DNA of 64,000 nucleotides from Paenibacillus sp. FSL R5-0912 (lineage in GTDB: Bacteria; Bacillota; Bacilli; Paenibacillales; Paenibacillaceae): NCBI RefSeq assembly GCF_000758605.1, contig NZ_CP009282.1, forward strand, positions 6,696,001 through 6,760,000. Reading direction: 5' to 3'. Positions 17,150 through 24,192 of this stretch are shown here, piece by piece. The number at the start of each line of letters is the position of its first letter. The first letter of the stretch is position 1. The position numbers and the translations under genes were made by a program. The notes beneath the pieces were generated by a model. It worked only from the letters and a program-made list of their open reading frames with translations. It made no database searches and was not told the origin of the DNA.

Positions 17150-17430
17150 TATATTTTCCTCCTTATTGGTCTCTCACAATGATTTTGTTCTCTTCCATGA
17201 TTCCCTTACCTTCTGCGTCAGCAGTTCCAGCTTCATTTTACCCAAGACCTTCGCAGGTTCATAGTGCAGGATCACAACTAAGGTGCACATAGCTGACTTT
17301 GAGGCATTTGACCCTGGCCTCTTACTGCATCTTAAGCTTTTAGCAGCCGCTAATGGAATAGCATATTTACCGTTTTTACTGGATTATTTATCTGTGTATT
17401 AAGAGGAACACCCTCCCATCCGCCTTCACG
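17150..17430. other. Intergenic region upstream of lacZ
   Basis: This is the non-coding leader of lacZ. Apart from the ribosome binding site next to lacZ I see no convincing promoter pair, palindrome or structured RNA. Confidence 0.5.
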
Positions 17431-17476
17431 CAAAAAGCCCCAGCTGAGCGGCACCGCCGTACAGCATGGAGCTTTT
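17431..17476 (-). terminator. Terminator of the amidohydrolase operon
   Basis: On the minus strand the nested pairs CTCC/GGGG, GCTG/CAGC and CGGC/GCCG form a hairpin followed by CTTTTTG, about 45 bases past the stop of the isochorismatase-like gene. Confidence 0.7.
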
Positions 17477-17520
17477 ATAGTATCAGGTTCAGTCTTTCAG
17501 TCTTTTAGCCTTTTATCCTT

Positions 17521-18081
17521 TTAGCCTTTTACAACAGCATTAACCTCTTTATACTCGGCCAGGGTCAGCACTTCTCCAAAAATCCCGATATCCCGCAGAC
17601 CGGAAATATGCATCTCCTCATCCTTGGAGGCGCAGCAGTCGCTGATACACTTGACCTTGTAAGTGTGGTACATCGCGTCGGATGCCGTAGAGCGGACACA
17701 GACGTTGGTCCATACCCCAGTAACTACAACCGTATCAATCCCCTCCTCACGGAGAAAAAGATCCATATCCGTATAGCTGAAGGCGCTGTGTCTTCTTTTC
17801 TGCACGATATAATCGCCCTTATCCGGCTGCGGAGTCAGCTCGGCAATGAAATCCGATCCCCAGGTACCTTTGATCGCGTGCACCGGTCTTACCCTGAAGT
17901 CAGCATCATTCTGCCGGTGCGCCTCCTGCACGAAGATCACCTGAATATCATTCTCGTGGCTGAATTCGATCAGCTCTTGAATTGCTGGCACGATTCCCGC
18001 ACCGTTCGGACAAGTCAGCGCTCCATCCGGATGGATGAAGTCATTCAGCATATCAATAATTACTACCGCGTGTTTAGCCAT
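17521..18081 (-). CDS. Isochorismatase-like cysteine hydrolase (amidase)
   Basis: A 186-residue cysteine hydrolase of the isochorismatase superfamily, which includes N-carbamoylsarcosine amidase, nicotinamidase and the ureidoacrylate amidase RutB. The catalytic triad is visible: Asp in VVIIDMLNDF, Lys in VQKRRHSAF and Cys in VTGVWTNVCVRSTASDA. I chose ATG 18081 with AGGGAAGTGAG upstream; the frame is open to 18255 but that part is not family-like. It lies 82 bases after the allantoinase-like gene and is likely cotranscribed under the purine riboswitch. Likely step: hydrolysis of a carbamoyl or amide intermediate after ring opening, releasing ammonia and carbon dioxide. The exact substrate cannot be read from sequence. 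Confidence 0.85.
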   Translation of the reverse strand: MAKHAVVIIDMLNDFIHPDGALTCPNGAGIVPAIQELIEFSHENDIQVIFVQEAHRQNDADFRVRPVHAIKGTWGSDFIAELTPQPDKGDYIVQKRRHSAFSYTDMDLFLREEGIDTVVVTGVWTNVCVRSTASDAMYHTYKVKCISDCCASKDEEMHISGLRDIGIFGEVLTLAEYKEVNAVVKG

Positions 18082-18163
18082 TATGCTCACTTCCCTCTCT
18101 TGATTTCCACTTCGTATCCCATCAGCCTTCTGCGCATTCCCCAACCTCTCCGATGCTACCGCC

Positions 18164-19576
18164 CTAGTATTTAAGCAAACGCGGAAGCTCGCTGATCGTC
18201 TGCCGTTTAACGAACTCGCCATAGCCCGGTTTACCGACCACACCAAGCTCGTCATCGTAGACTAATGTGCCTCTGACAATGGTTTTATCCACCTTGCCTT
18301 TCAGCTTCATTCCGTGGAACGGGGTGTATTTCGGTTTGCAGTGCATTTTATCTTTGTCGAGCGTCCATTCCTTCTCCAGATCGACAATCGTGAAGTCGGC
18401 ATCGGTGCCGATTTCAAGGGCGCCCTTCTTCGGATACAGGCCATAATGGATGGCCGGATTCGTACACAGCAGCTCCACCAGGCGGGACAGGCTGAGTCTG
18501 CCTTTGTTGTAGCCTTCACTAATCATAATCGGCACCAGCGTTTCTACACCCGGAATCCCCGGGAAGGAAGTCCAGACATCCATGCCCGGCGCATCCTTTT
18601 CCGTAGCAATCTCATAAGGAGCATGGTCGGTAGCCATGAAGTCAATCGTTCCGTCCACCAGCCCCTGCCATAGCGCTTCATTATCTTCCGGACGGCGCAG
18701 CGGAGGTGCTATTTTGGCAAAAGTCCCAAACTCCGTCATCGCATCCACCGCATTCAGTGTAAGGTAATGCGGACAGGACTCCGCGGTCACCTTCACCCCT
18801 TTAAGCTTCGCTTCCTTGATCAGCTGATTGCCTGCCGCCGTACTCATATGCACGATATGCAAGCGGGCTCCTGTTTCCTCCGAGAAGCTGATACCCAGCT
18901 GGATCGCCGCTTTTTCCGCCAGAATCTTGCGCGCTTCAGCCCATGCCGGATAATCCATCCGTCCTTCCTTCTTCAGCTTCTGGGTATAGTAATCGCAGAT
19001 GGCATAGTTCTCGGCATGAATTCCGATTGGCATTCCAGTTTCGGCTACAGCATAGAAGGCTTCGAGCATCTCAGGGTCCGTCACACGCGGGTAAGATGGT
19101 ACAGACGGTGTCATATATACTTTAAAAGCAACAACGCCCTCAGCAGCCTGCTCCTTCACAATATCCAGCACATCATTGCGTACATCCTCGCCGGTAATCC
19201 CGCCCCACATGGCGTAGTCGACGATTCCTTTACCTTCGAGCGCATTTAGCTTGTTATGCAGGTTCTCCACCGAACGTACAGACGGTACGCTGCAGCAAGG
19301 CATATCGACTATCATCGTTACCCCGCCGGCCGCAGCGCTGCTGGTCCCTGTAACGAAGTCCTCACGGTGTGTGAACCCCGGATCATTAAAGTGGGTATGC
19401 GAATCAATGACCCCAGGCAGCACCAGTTTGCCCTGTGCATCAATAATCGTATCGGCCTCCGCGTCAATATCCTTGGCAAACCCCACGATAACGCCATTGT
19501 TCACCAGAATGTCCGTCAGCACCTGTCTGTCGCCTTGCGGAATACTCGCATTTTTAATGATCAGTTCATAACCCAT
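18164..19576 (-). CDS. Allantoinase/dihydropyrimidinase-like cyclic amidohydrolase
   Basis: A 470-residue dinuclear metal amidohydrolase of the allantoinase/dihydroorotase/hydantoinase group, which opens cyclic amide rings. Metal ligands are visible: HTH in GVIDSHTHFND, the likely carboxylated Lys in VVAFKVYM, His in GIHAEN and LHIVHMS, and Asp in MATDHAPY. Length and the ESCPHYL and AKIAPPLR motifs are closest to AllB-type allantoinases. AGAGGTGTG precedes the ATG. It is the first gene of a two-gene operon behind a 370-base leader containing a variant purine riboswitch, so its substrate is probably derived from a purine. Allantoin or another hydantoin or imide ring is possible. Confidence 0.88.
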   Translation of the reverse strand: MGYELIIKNASIPQGDRQVLTDILVNNGVIVGFAKDIDAEADTIIDAQGKLVLPGVIDSHTHFNDPGFTHREDFVTGTSSAAAGGVTMIVDMPCCSVPSVRSVENLHNKLNALEGKGIVDYAMWGGITGEDVRNDVLDIVKEQAAEGVVAFKVYMTPSVPSYPRVTDPEMLEAFYAVAETGMPIGIHAENYAICDYYTQKLKKEGRMDYPAWAEARKILAEKAAIQLGISFSEETGARLHIVHMSTAAGNQLIKEAKLKGVKVTAESCPHYLTLNAVDAMTEFGTFAKIAPPLRRPEDNEALWQGLVDGTIDFMATDHAPYEIATEKDAPGMDVWTSFPGIPGVETLVPIMISEGYNKGRLSLSRLVELLCTNPAIHYGLYPKKGALEIGTDADFTIVDLEKEWTLDKDKMHCKPKYTPFHGMKLKGKVDKTIVRGTLVYDDELGVVGKPGYGEFVKRQTISELPRLLKY

Positions 19577-19661
19577 CAGTACACACCTCTTCTTTATGAT
19601 TTGGTTGAATCCTCACTCTGGCCGGACGGGACAAGATCAGCTCCACGCTTCTGTACACAAC

Positions 19662-19765
19662 AAAAAACCCAGGGTACAAAAGGCACATAATAGTAAACAC
19701 TGCCTCACACGGATTCCTCCGCACAGTGAAAAGCAATTCCTATCACGTACCTCCTGTAGCCTGGG
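19662..19765 (-). terminator. Conditional terminator (riboswitch expression platform)
   Basis: On the minus strand CCCAGG-C-UAC (19765-19756) can pair with GUA-C-CCUGGG (19677-19668, one C-C mismatch), and UUUUUU follows directly (19667-19662). The 5' arm is part of the aptamer (P3/J3-1 and start of the P1 3' strand), so aptamer and terminator exclude each other. About 80 bases lie in the loop, including a CACTG/CAGTG hairpin. This predicts that ligand binding prevents termination. Confidence 0.6.
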
Positions 19766-19823
19766 GCAATTTACGGTCGCCTGGTCGAAACGCTCAAACC
19801 AAATTATTGAGCTTATACAAGAG
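19751..19823 (-). promoter_or_regulatory. Variant purine-class riboswitch aptamer
   Basis: On the minus strand P1 is CUCUUGU (19823-19817) with ACAGGAG (19757-19751). J1/2 is AUAAG; P2 is CUCAA/UUGAG, and the loop ending in UUUGG keeps the conserved GG. J2/3 is GUUUCGACC, and P3 carries the conserved loop CCGUAAA, whose CC can kiss the GG of loop 2. J3/1 ends in GGCUA. The canonical J2/3 is GUUUCUACC, so the nucleotide equivalent to U51, which contacts the ligand, is G here. C74, which selects guanine-like Watson-Crick faces, is kept. Extra bases extend P3 and J3/1. The fold is clear; the ligand is open. Confidence 0.8.
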
Positions 19824-19955
19824 CAAGAGCTTATTTGATTAGTCCATCTGATAAACAAGCAGCCCCGGCATTATCATGTTAATTAATATAACGTAATATC
19901 CGGAATCGGCATCCTTAAGTACCTTTATCATATCATCAAGAGGCTTCCCGTCAAG

Positions 19956-19986
19956 ATTATAAACCGCATTGTCAAGAAATAGTCAA
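19956..19986 (-). promoter_or_regulatory. Predicted promoter of the riboswitch-controlled operon
   Basis: On the minus strand TTGACT (19986-19981) and TATAAT (19961-19956) are separated by 19 bases, slightly long. Start of transcription would be near 19949, about 125 bases before the aptamer. A second TTGACA lies between them but is too close to the -10 box. Confidence 0.45.
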
Positions 19987-20257
19987 TTTATATGTCACTT
20001 AACATTACATGAGCAGTCTTTGCATTCCATTTTCCTGGATATCCCGTTCTTTCTGCTGCCCTTCTATATACTCTATAAGCAACTAAGGATAACCCGGGAA
20101 CCCGGTCTCCGCAAGGATTTCAACCCAGTATAAGGCCTTACTCTATTTATAATTCATCTCATTCTTATACCGGCTTTGCTACAGTTTTAAGTACTGGCTG
20201 CAGCATTTCCAATCCTTCATTGCAGCGACAATAATCATACGGCCCTACGGCTCAAGA
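19987..20257. other. Intergenic region between the MerR gene and the riboswitch operon promoter
   Basis: AT-rich non-coding sequence without a supported gene. I see no clear terminator for the MerR gene and no structured element. Confidence 0.5.
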
Positions 20258-20638
20258 TTAGGGTCTGGCAGCCTTCGCTTCATTCTCCAGTGAGGCAAAA
20301 TAAGCGATTTTGTGATCAACCTTTTGCGCAAAGCTCTGAAAGAATTTAATCTTCTCATCAATATGCACTTTATGCTCCTGCAGCAGTCTGCGCTGATCGG
20401 GCAAAGCACTTACCCCTTCTTTGGAAAGCGCAATGAATTGTTTGATATCGGCAATCGCCATCCCTGTATCCTTAAGACAGCAGATTAACGAAATTAACTC
20501 CAGATCCTCATCGTCAAAACACCGGTTTCCGTTAGCATCTCTTGCCACAACCGGCAATACGCCCTCCCGTTCGTAGTAACGCAGCGTATATTGGCTTAGT
20601 CCGCTTTTTTGTGCTATGGTTTTGATGCTGTATCCCAT
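20258..20638 (-). CDS. MerR-family transcriptional regulator
   Basis: A 126-residue regulator. The N-terminal winged helix-turn-helix is plain (YSIKTIAQKSGLSQYTLRYYEREGVLP, then ANGNRCFDDEDLELISLICCLKDTGMAIADIKQF), followed by a dimerising coiled coil (about 80-115). No metal-binding cysteines are conserved at the end, so it belongs to the AdhR/YfmP-type group that senses reactive organic molecules or unknown signals. GGGAGC precedes the ATG. It is divergent from an aldo-keto reductase gene, its probable target, through a promoter with a 19-base spacer. Confidence 0.9.
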   Translation of the reverse strand: MGYSIKTIAQKSGLSQYTLRYYEREGVLPVVARDANGNRCFDDEDLELISLICCLKDTGMAIADIKQFIALSKEGVSALPDQRRLLQEHKVHIDEKIKFFQSFAQKVDHKIAYFASLENEAKAARP

Positions 20639-20727
20639 TATTGCAGCTCCCTTCTGTCAGCTGGTATCGGTTTCACCTCTTAAGGTAACACCATTTGGTT
20701 TCTATGAAAAGCCGCTCTATAAATCTA

Positions 20728-20758
20728 TTGACTTACACCTAACTCTAAGGTCTAAGCT
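20728..20758 (+). promoter_or_regulatory. MerR-type promoter of the aldo-keto reductase gene
   Basis: TTGACT (20728-20733) and TAAGCT (20753-20758) are 19 bases apart, the long spacing that MerR-family proteins correct. Within the spacer ACCT-AACTCTA-AGGT forms a dyad reminiscent of AdhR-type CTTAGAGTTAACTCTAAG sites. A second near-palindrome, ACCTCTTAAGGT, lies near 20676-20687, toward the regulator gene. Confidence 0.6.
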
Positions 20759-20793
20759 TAACACTGTACCTTCATTTAAGGAGTGAATAATTA

Positions 20794-21714
20794 ATGGTAA
20801 AAAGAATTAATGTTGCTAATGGTGCGCTTGAGGTTGCTGAAATCTCCCTGGGCTGTATGCGGATTGCAGATCTGTCGCCACAAGAGGCCGATATACATAT
20901 TCACAGCGCCCTGGAGGCTGGTATAGACTTCTTCGACCATGCTGATATTTATGCCGGGGGTAAAGCTGAAGAAGTGTTCGGCAACGTTCTGACCGCCAAT
21001 CCCGGCATGCGGGATCGTATGATGATTCAGGCCAAATGCGGTATCCGCAACGGCTTCTTCGACTTCTCCAAAGAGCATATTGTAACTTCGGTTGAGAACA
21101 GCTTGAAGCGGTTACAGACCGATTATGTCGATGTACTTCTCCTCCACCGCCCTGACACGCTGATGGAGCCTGAAGAAGTAGCCGAAGCCTTCGATGAGCT
21201 GGAAAGCAGAGGTTTGGTTAAACACTTTGGCGTTAGTAACCAGAATCCCCTGCAGATTGAATTGCTCAAAAAGAACGTCAAGCAGCCCCTGCTGTTCAAC
21301 CAGCTTCAGCTTAGCATTATGGTTACCGGCATGATTGACTCCGGCTTCAATGTCAACATGACCAACGCCGGTTCTGTAGTCCATGACGGAGGCATCCTGG
21401 AATACAGCCGTCTGCATGACATGACCATCCAGCCTTGGTCCCCGTTCCAATACGGTTTCTTTGAAGGCGTATTCCTCGGCAATGAGAAGTTCCCGGAGGT
21501 GAATGAAGTCATTAACCGTCTGGCTGCGGAAAAAGGTGTAGCAGATACCGCCATCGCAATCGCCTGGCTACTGAGACATCCGGCTAAGATGCAGCCGATT
21601 GTCGGTACCACCAACACTAAGCGTCTGCTGGATATCGCCAAAGCTTCCGATATAACCCTCAGCCGCCAGGAATGGTATGAGATCTACCGCGCGGCAGGGA
21701 ATGTGCTTCCTTAA
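20794..21714 (+). CDS. Aldo-keto reductase (YdhF-like oxidoreductase)
   Basis: A 306-residue NADPH-dependent aldo-keto reductase. The catalytic tetrad is visible: Asp48 and Tyr53 in FFDHADIYAGG, Lys in IQAKCGI, and His in VLLLHRPD. The cofactor end PIVGTTNTKRL fits. It reduces aldehydes or ketones in the cytoplasm; the natural substrate is unknown. AAGGAG precedes the ATG. Its promoter has the long spacer bound by MerR regulators and the neighbouring MerR gene is divergent, so induction by reactive carbonyl compounds is plausible. Its terminator has been split by an insertion sequence. Confidence 0.92.
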   Translation: MVKRINVANGALEVAEISLGCMRIADLSPQEADIHIHSALEAGIDFFDHADIYAGGKAEEVFGNVLTANPGMRDRMMIQAKCGIRNGFFDFSKEHIVTSVENSLKRLQTDYVDVLLLHRPDTLMEPEEVAEAFDELESRGLVKHFGVSNQNPLQIELLKKNVKQPLLFNQLQLSIMVTGMIDSGFNVNMTNAGSVVHDGGILEYSRLHDMTIQPWSPFQYGFFEGVFLGNEKFPEVNEVINRLAAEKGVADTAIAIAWLLRHPAKMQPIVGTTNTKRLLDIAKASDITLSRQEWYEIYRAAGNVLP

Positions 21715-21730
21715 CCAAGAAGGCAAAATG

Positions 21731-21761
21731 AAAACACCGCCAGCTTTAGACGAAAGAGGTC
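21731..21761. terminator. Left arm of a terminator split by the IS element
   Basis: AAAACACCGCC (21731-21741) and GCTTTAGAC (21743-21751) match GTCTAAAGC (23049-23057) and GGCGGTGTTTT (23060-23070), followed by TTTT. Removing 21762-23048 and one GTC repeat restores a 20-bp stem with loop GAAAGAG and a T-run, 17 bases after the reductase stop. It would have served both the reductase and the converging membrane-protein gene. Confidence 0.75.
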
Positions 21762-21808
21762 GGGACTGCCCCCCGTTCGTGAGACAGGGATCAAAACACC
21801 CTGCAAGT

Positions 21809-22678
21809 TCAAGCAGCCAGTCGCCGGAAATCCACCGGTGACTGGTTATTTAGTTTCGCCTGAATCCGAATTGAGTTATAGTAAGTGATGTAGTCTCGAA
21901 CGGTCTGTTCAACGATTGCCGTCGTTGTACACATGAGATCTTCGAGGTAGAACGTTTCAGACTTTAGGGTGGAATGAAACGATTCGATGGGGGCATTATC
22001 GGCGGGCGTTCCCTTGCGGGACATGCTCATGGTAATGCCTTTTCCTTTGACTGCAGTCTGGTACATCTGAGACGTATATACACTGCCCTGGTCGCTATGA
22101 AGCAGCATATTTGCCCGTTTTGGAAGTTGATTCAGTGTATGCAACACTAAAGATGTGTCTTGCTTGTCCGCTATACTGTAAGCTACAATCTCCCCATTGT
22201 ATAGGTCCAGAATGCTCGAGAGATACAACATCTTCCCTCCAAACGGTAAATAGGTAATGTCCGTGACGAGCTTTTGCAGATGCCCCTCTGCATGAAATTG
22301 CCGCTTCAGCAGATTTTCTGCTGGATGTGCTGGCTGCCCCGGGGCCTTACGTTTCTTCCTCCTTACACGGCATTGTAGCCCTTCACGCTGCATAATCTGT
22401 TGAACTCGTTTGTGGTTTATGGGTTCTTCTGCCCGAAGGAGTGCGGTGATTTTCCGGTACCCATATCGGAATTTATGCTGTACGCAAAGCTGCCTTATCT
22501 TCTCCGCTATAGACTCTGAAGGCTCGGTTTCTACTGCGGCTTTCCAGCGGTAGTATGTGGCTCTTGCAATCCCAAGCCATGCGCAAGCCTCTTTCACCGT
22601 TACTTCTTCTCGAATGGACTCGATCCAGGTAATAACGACTTGCGGTTCCACCTCCTTTCCAGTTCCCTGTACTTTTTT
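21809..22678 (-). CDS. IS150-type transposase OrfB (DDE integrase), made by -1 frameshift
   Basis: The rve-type integrase half of the transposase. Catalytic acids are visible: Asp in KLVTDITYLPF, Asp in LLHSDQGSVYTS and Glu in APIESFHSTLKSE, with the HTH_21 segment YGYRKITALLR before them. OrfA ends in LKKYRELERR; shifting back one base at A-AAA-AAG (22678-22672) gives LKKVQGTGKEVEPQVV and continues into this frame, so the active product is an OrfAB fusion. AAGGAGG at about 22662-22656 may stimulate shifting or allow independent OrfB synthesis. The frame is also open upstream to 22828 as overlap. No inactivating change is seen. Confidence 0.9.
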   Translation of the reverse strand, partial: KKVQGTGKEVEPQVVITWIESIREEVTVKEACAWLGIARATYYRWKAAVETEPSESIAEKIRQLCVQHKFRYGYRKITALLRAEEPINHKRVQQIMQREGLQCRVRRKKRKAPGQPAHPAENLLKRQFHAEGHLQKLVTDITYLPFGGKMLYLSSILDLYNGEIVAYSIADKQDTSLVLHTLNQLPKRANMLLHSDQGSVYTSQMYQTAVKGKGITMSMSRKGTPADNAPIESFHSTLKSETFYLEDLMCTTTAIVEQTVRDYITYYNSIRIQAKLNNQSPVDFRRLAA

Positions 22679-22953
22679 AGCACGTCTAGTTGCTGCTTTA
22701 AGAAACGATTCTCCGCCTTTACTCTTTCCAGCTCCGTAGAGTGTTCTGGACCTTTTCCGTAGCTGTACTGTTTGCCCACGGGCTGCTCCAGACGATGCAC
22801 TTCGCCTTTTCGATACCACCTCATCCATGTCTTTAACTGTGTGTTATTCCGTATCCCTAGCTCCTCCATAACCTCTCTGACCGGAACTCCTGCCAACCTC
22901 ATCTCAATGGCTTTCATTTTGATTTCTACCGGGTAACTCACTCTCGTTGCCAA
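22600..22953 (-). CDS. IS150-type transposase OrfA (helix-turn-helix)
   Basis: A 117-residue N-terminal transposase part. The helix-turn-helix (YPVEIKMKAIEMRLAGVPVREVMEELGIRNNTQLKTWMRWYRKG) binds the terminal repeats, and a leucine-zipper-like stretch (ELERVKAENRFLKQQLDVLKK) mediates multimer formation. The last 25 residues lie beyond the frameshift site and are not part of the fusion protein. Intact, so the element may still be mobile. Confidence 0.9.
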   Translation of the reverse strand: MATRVSYPVEIKMKAIEMRLAGVPVREVMEELGIRNNTQLKTWMRWYRKGEVHRLEQPVGKQYSYGKGPEHSTELERVKAENRFLKQQLDVLKKYRELERRWNRKSLLPGSSPFEKK

Positions 22954-23076
22954 CGCAAAAACACCTCCAAGATTATCTCCCTATCTTACGACAGGGTTTC
23001 ATTTTCTTGTAGGTGTTTTGATTTGTCTCACGTTATGGGGTCAGTCCCGTCTAAAGCCAGGCGGTGTTTTTTTTAA

Positions 23077-24036
23077 CTACCTCGCAATTGGGCTTGCCTT
23101 TTTACCCATCATATAAATTCCAATCCAGGCAAACATTAATACTATCTGAGCTAGAACGACCAACCACAGTACTTCCGTGTAGCCTCCTATAAGGCAAAAT
23201 ATAGTATTAACCAGGGGGAACCCCAAGAACGTAAACATGATCGGAAAATCTTTTTTGGGAGTGATTGAATAATTCACCTTCCGGTCCCAGAACTTTAGGA
23301 AAGCTAATGCTAAAACTCCGATTGTAATTACAGAAAGTGCAATCAAATTCACCCATTGCATATTTGAGGTTCTTTCGAAGAACGGCCCCATATAATTAAA
23401 GAAGTTAGATAAAGGTGAGAACATACAAGCCAATGACGCAATTGCCGCCAGAAACGGATAAATGTAACCAACGGATTTACTGTAGCCTTTCTTTTTATGC
23501 CACCATTCACCAATTAGAATAAAGACTGTCCAATATCCCGCTATATAAATCCATCCTGTAAAATTCATCACAGGTTCCCCATAGATTTGAGGTTCACCGG
23601 CCAGCGGATAATACGTCCATCTTGCAATGCTTCCTTCCATGGTCTGAAATATCTGTTTAACGGCCACCGGATCCAATGAAAAGTCAAACACCATAGCGCT
23701 TAATCCCGTAATAAAGGGTTTAGTCCAGGACGGTATATTTACAGACTTTAGAACACGCAAAGTTGAATAAATGATCAGAAACTCAATTATAGGGACAGTA
23801 ATAGGTATATTAAATAACATTAAAATACTCCGCCCATAGGCGTAGAAACCTTCCCCAAGAGATGACGCAGTAATTTCAAAAACAGCTGCGTAAAAAAACA
23901 CAAAACCTATAAATTGCATTAGAACCGTTTTAGGATGTTCTTCCTTATCAAGGATATAGAAAACCATTAGAACAGCAGCAATTAATACCATAATATCTTG
24001 AATAATCCATACAGGGACTACAGTTATATCTCCCAT
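23077..24036 (-). CDS. DUF422 (CruF-like) multi-pass membrane protein
   Basis: A 319-residue membrane protein with about eight to nine helices. The central motif MVFDFSLDPVAVK followed by WTYYPLAGEPQIYGEPVMNFTGWIYIAGYW resembles the DUF422/CruF family, in which the best known members hydrate carotenoid ends (bacterioruberin synthesis). No carotenoid gene adjoins it, so a carotenoid role is only possible. The gene is AT-richer than its neighbours and is divergent from a TetR regulator through a palindromic operator, a typical sign of an acquired regulator-target pair. Its downstream terminator is the one split by the IS element. Confidence 0.6.
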   Translation of the reverse strand: MGDITVVPVWIIQDIMVLIAAVLMVFYILDKEEHPKTVLMQFIGFVFFYAAVFEITASSLGEGFYAYGRSILMLFNIPITVPIIEFLIIYSTLRVLKSVNIPSWTKPFITGLSAMVFDFSLDPVAVKQIFQTMEGSIARWTYYPLAGEPQIYGEPVMNFTGWIYIAGYWTVFILIGEWWHKKKGYSKSVGYIYPFLAAIASLACMFSPLSNFFNYMGPFFERTSNMQWVNLIALSVITIGVLALAFLKFWDRKVNYSITPKKDFPIMFTFLGFPLVNTIFCLIGGYTEVLWLVVLAQIVLMFAWIGIYMMGKKASPIAR

Positions 24037-24057
24037 ATTTTACCTCCATTTAATTTA

Positions 24058-24078
24058 ATTTGAATCGAACGTTCAAAT
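24058..24078. promoter_or_regulatory. TetR-type operator between divergent genes
   Basis: ATTTGAA (24058-24064) and TTCAAAT (24072-24078) are inverted around seven bases that include part of AACGTT. A related half-site, GTTCGTTTGAAT, lies near 24117-24128. Position between the TetR gene and the membrane-protein gene fits autoregulation of both. Confidence 0.6.
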
Positions 24079-24192
24079 AAATTATAATATCACCATGTTA
24101 GTAAAACAACAGGCTGTTCGTTTGAATTATGTTAGTTATCATACAAATCACATTAGTTTTGTTCATTTTTTATTTTATATGGGGAGGATATT

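Larger units (their letters stand above)
21762..23048 (-). mobile_element. IS3-family (IS150-group) insertion sequence, 1287 bp
   Basis: The ends read GGGACTGCCCCCC on the left and, in reverse complement, GGGACTGACCCCA on the right, with further similarity inward (CGTGAGACA, ATCAAAACACC). The flanking target duplication is GTC (21759-21761 and 23049-23051), the 3 bp usual for this group. It carries overlapping orfA and orfB with a programmed frameshift site and appears complete. It inserted into the apical part of a terminator hairpin. Confidence 0.88.

Noticed and set aside
19637..19858. Small minus-strand frame (73 codons) in the riboswitch leader
   Set aside because: It coincides with the structured aptamer and terminator and has no ribosome binding site.
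21740..23060. IS ends at CTTTAGAC with a CCAG target duplication
   Set aside because: Also self-consistent, but the GGGACTG ends with a 3-bp GTC duplication match the IS150 group better and leave a more complete terminator.
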